Part shown: one piece after another, positions 13,561 to 14,365 of the stretch | Layout: each line of letters opens with the position of its first letter | How positions within the stretch are numbered: the stretch's first letter is position 1 | NCBI GenBank assembly: GCA_003164275.1 | Contig: PLSY01000400.1 | Span: forward strand, 1,643 to 16,007 | Reading direction: 5' to 3' | Length of the DNA stretch: 14,365 nt | Origin: Acidimicrobiaceae bacterium | GTDB lineage: Bacteria; Actinomycetota; Acidimicrobiia; Acidimicrobiales; RAAP-2 | Translations under genes and position numbers: made by a program | The notes under the pieces: model-generated | Databases searched by the model: none | What the model saw: only the letters and a program-made list of their open reading frames with translations | What the model was told of the DNA's origin: nothing

Positions 13561-13995
13561 TCAGCTGGAGAGTCCGTTCTCCAGGTCGTCGAAGAAGGAC
13601 CGCCATCCTTCTCCGGCCTGCGCGTAGTTCTCGGGCGGCATGTTGCCACCGGTCTGGGTAAAAGTCATCTCTGTTCCGTCCTCGACCACTTTGAGTTCGA
13701 TAGTCACCCGCTCAAACTGGTCGCCGGGTCGGTCACTCAAACTCAGAACGAGTCGATGCGGTGCGTCCAGTTCCAAATAGGAGCCGTGCCAGCCGATCTC
13801 CATTCCATCCCCAAGGATCATTCGAGCGCTCCACTCACCGCCGACCCGGACATCCATGGTGACATCCTCTACCGCAGTGGCCTCTGTGCCGAACCAGCGG
13901 CCAAACGAGGCCGGGTTCGTCCACGCCTCGAAAACTGCCTCCGGCGAGGCATTGAATGTACGAATGATCGAGATATAGGGAGCCCGGTCTGTCAC
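13561..13995 (-). CDS. AHSA1/SRPBCC-domain protein (START-like)
   Basis: A 144-residue single-domain protein. The N-terminal strand-helix ISIIRTFNASPEAVFEAWTN, then FGRWFG, a GGEWSARM strand, and a C-terminal helix with GEGWRSFFDDLENGL form the helix-grip fold of the AHSA1 branch of the SRPBCC superfamily. These bind hydrophobic ligands in a deep pocket; ligands are mostly unknown. It starts at GTG 13995, overlapping the ArsR stop by four bases (GTGA), so the two are translated together. Such regulator-ligand-pocket pairs are common in actinobacteria and the SRPBCC partner may bind, convert or sequester the compound that induces expression; that is inference. Confidence 0.9.
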   Translation of the reverse strand: MTDRAPYISIIRTFNASPEAVFEAWTNPASFGRWFGTEATAVEDVTMDVRVGGEWSARMILGDGMEIGWHGSYLELDAPHRLVLSLSDRPGDQFERVTIELKVVEDGTEMTFTQTGGNMPPENYAQAGEGWRSFFDDLENGLSS

Positions 13996-14354
13996 TTGGG
14001 TGATCCTTTCTGATTAGTGAGATGTTCGTCGAGCCGGTCGAAGGAGGCTTCCCAAAGTTGGCGATAGTCACCGAGCCAACTGCTGGCATAGGCCAGACCC
14101 TCCGGTCGCAACCGACACGGACGTTGTTGCGCTCTCCGACTCCTGTCCACCAATCCGGCCTGCTCCAGCACCCGCAAGTGTTTGGAGACAGCTTGAAAGC
14201 TCATTGAGAATGGCTGGGCCAGTTCGCCCACCGTGGCCTCTCCAGATGCCAATCGGTCGACGATCGCACGCCGTGTGGGATCGGCAAGGGCCGAAAAGAC
14301 AGCATTCAACTTGTGATCCTTCATCCCGACCGTCACCGTATCGTGTTCAACCAT
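13992..14354 (-). CDS. ArsR-family transcriptional repressor
   Basis: A 120-residue winged-helix protein: LNAVFSALADPTRRAIVDRL leads into a helix-turn-helix (41-66) with recognition helix FQAVSKHLRVLEQAGLV and a basic wing RSRRAQQRPCRL. The metal-binding ELCVC motif of arsenic and cadmium sensors is absent, and only Cys80 is present, so a small organic ligand or none is expected. This variant routinely precedes an AHSA1 gene, as here. ATG 14354 sits inside a perfect palindrome (14346-14363), which supports direct autorepression. An internal ATG at 14324 (MKDHKLNAVF) matches where many homologues begin and is an alternative start. The upstream region lies beyond the window. Confidence 0.92.
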   Translation of the reverse strand: MVEHDTVTVGMKDHKLNAVFSALADPTRRAIVDRLASGEATVGELAQPFSMSFQAVSKHLRVLEQAGLVDRSRRAQQRPCRLRPEGLAYASSWLGDYRQLWEASFDRLDEHLTNQKGSPK

Positions 14355-14363
14355 TAAGTTGAA
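14346..14363. promoter_or_regulatory. Operator palindrome TTCAAC-N6-GTTGAA over the ArsR start codon
   Basis: The 6-bp arms are exact reverse complements with a 6-base spacer CATTAA that contains the ArsR start codon on the minus strand. Arm sequence and spacing resemble operators of ArsR/SmtB-type repressors. A dimer here would block both initiation and early elongation of the operon. Confidence 0.6.
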
Positions 14364-14365
14364 TA

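Noticed and set aside
1..14365. CRISPR arrays, tRNA or rRNA genes, riboswitches
   Set aside because: No regular spacer-repeat pattern, tRNA cloverleaf or rRNA-like sequence was noticed on reading either strand.

Overview
The window looks like chromosomal DNA from a GC-rich actinobacterium. Codon third positions are mostly G or C, several genes start with GTG, two genes appear to have leaderless promoters, and the protein families are typical of actinobacteria: an MmyB-type XRE regulator, a Baeyer-Villiger monooxygenase of the 4-hydroxyacetophenone type, an SGNH esterase, an AHSA1/ArsR pair and very small alpha/beta proteins. I cannot name genus or species from sequence alone.

Layout. At 1-367 (minus) is the N-terminal third of an aldehyde dehydrogenase that runs off the left edge. 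A gene-free stretch follows, with one perfect palindrome at 551-564. Then come a minus-strand manganese-type cupin resembling bacterial hydroxynitrile lyases (730-1116) and a zinc-dependent alcohol dehydrogenase (1146-2168). An XRE/MmyB-type regulator diverges from the dehydrogenase (2322-3242). These form a small redox-enzyme neighbourhood, probably controlled by the regulator through the 153-bp divergent intergenic region.

From 3243 to about 8482 the window is a patchwork of decayed mobile and metabolic DNA around one intact module. A fragment of an IS3-type transposase OrfA (3374-3440) is followed by the last ~44 codons of an acyl-CoA dehydrogenase (3592-3726). The intact module is a minus-strand MarR regulator (4025-4519) diverging from an overlapping three-gene ABC transporter operon: permease, permease, ATPase (4797-7734). 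Directly after the operon lies a second fragment of the same acyl-CoA dehydrogenase 3' end (7786-7971), exactly 4,245 bp from the first and aligned without gaps over 136 bp. It is followed by an internally deleted tyrosine recombinase (8078-8482). The MarR/ABC module is therefore bracketed by direct repeats made of one gene's 3' end, beside an integrase relic.

From 8566 to the right edge the DNA is ordinary again: the 649-residue monooxygenase, a secreted SGNH hydrolase, a 68-residue basic protein, a small membrane protein, two small unknown proteins of 94 and 86 residues, and a minus-strand ArsR-AHSA1 operon with a palindromic operator lying over the regulator's start codon. The strongest items for follow-up are the paired acyl-CoA dehydrogenase remnants with the integrase relic, and the candidate operators and leaderless promoters. 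I did not see a convincing new defence or biosynthetic system.
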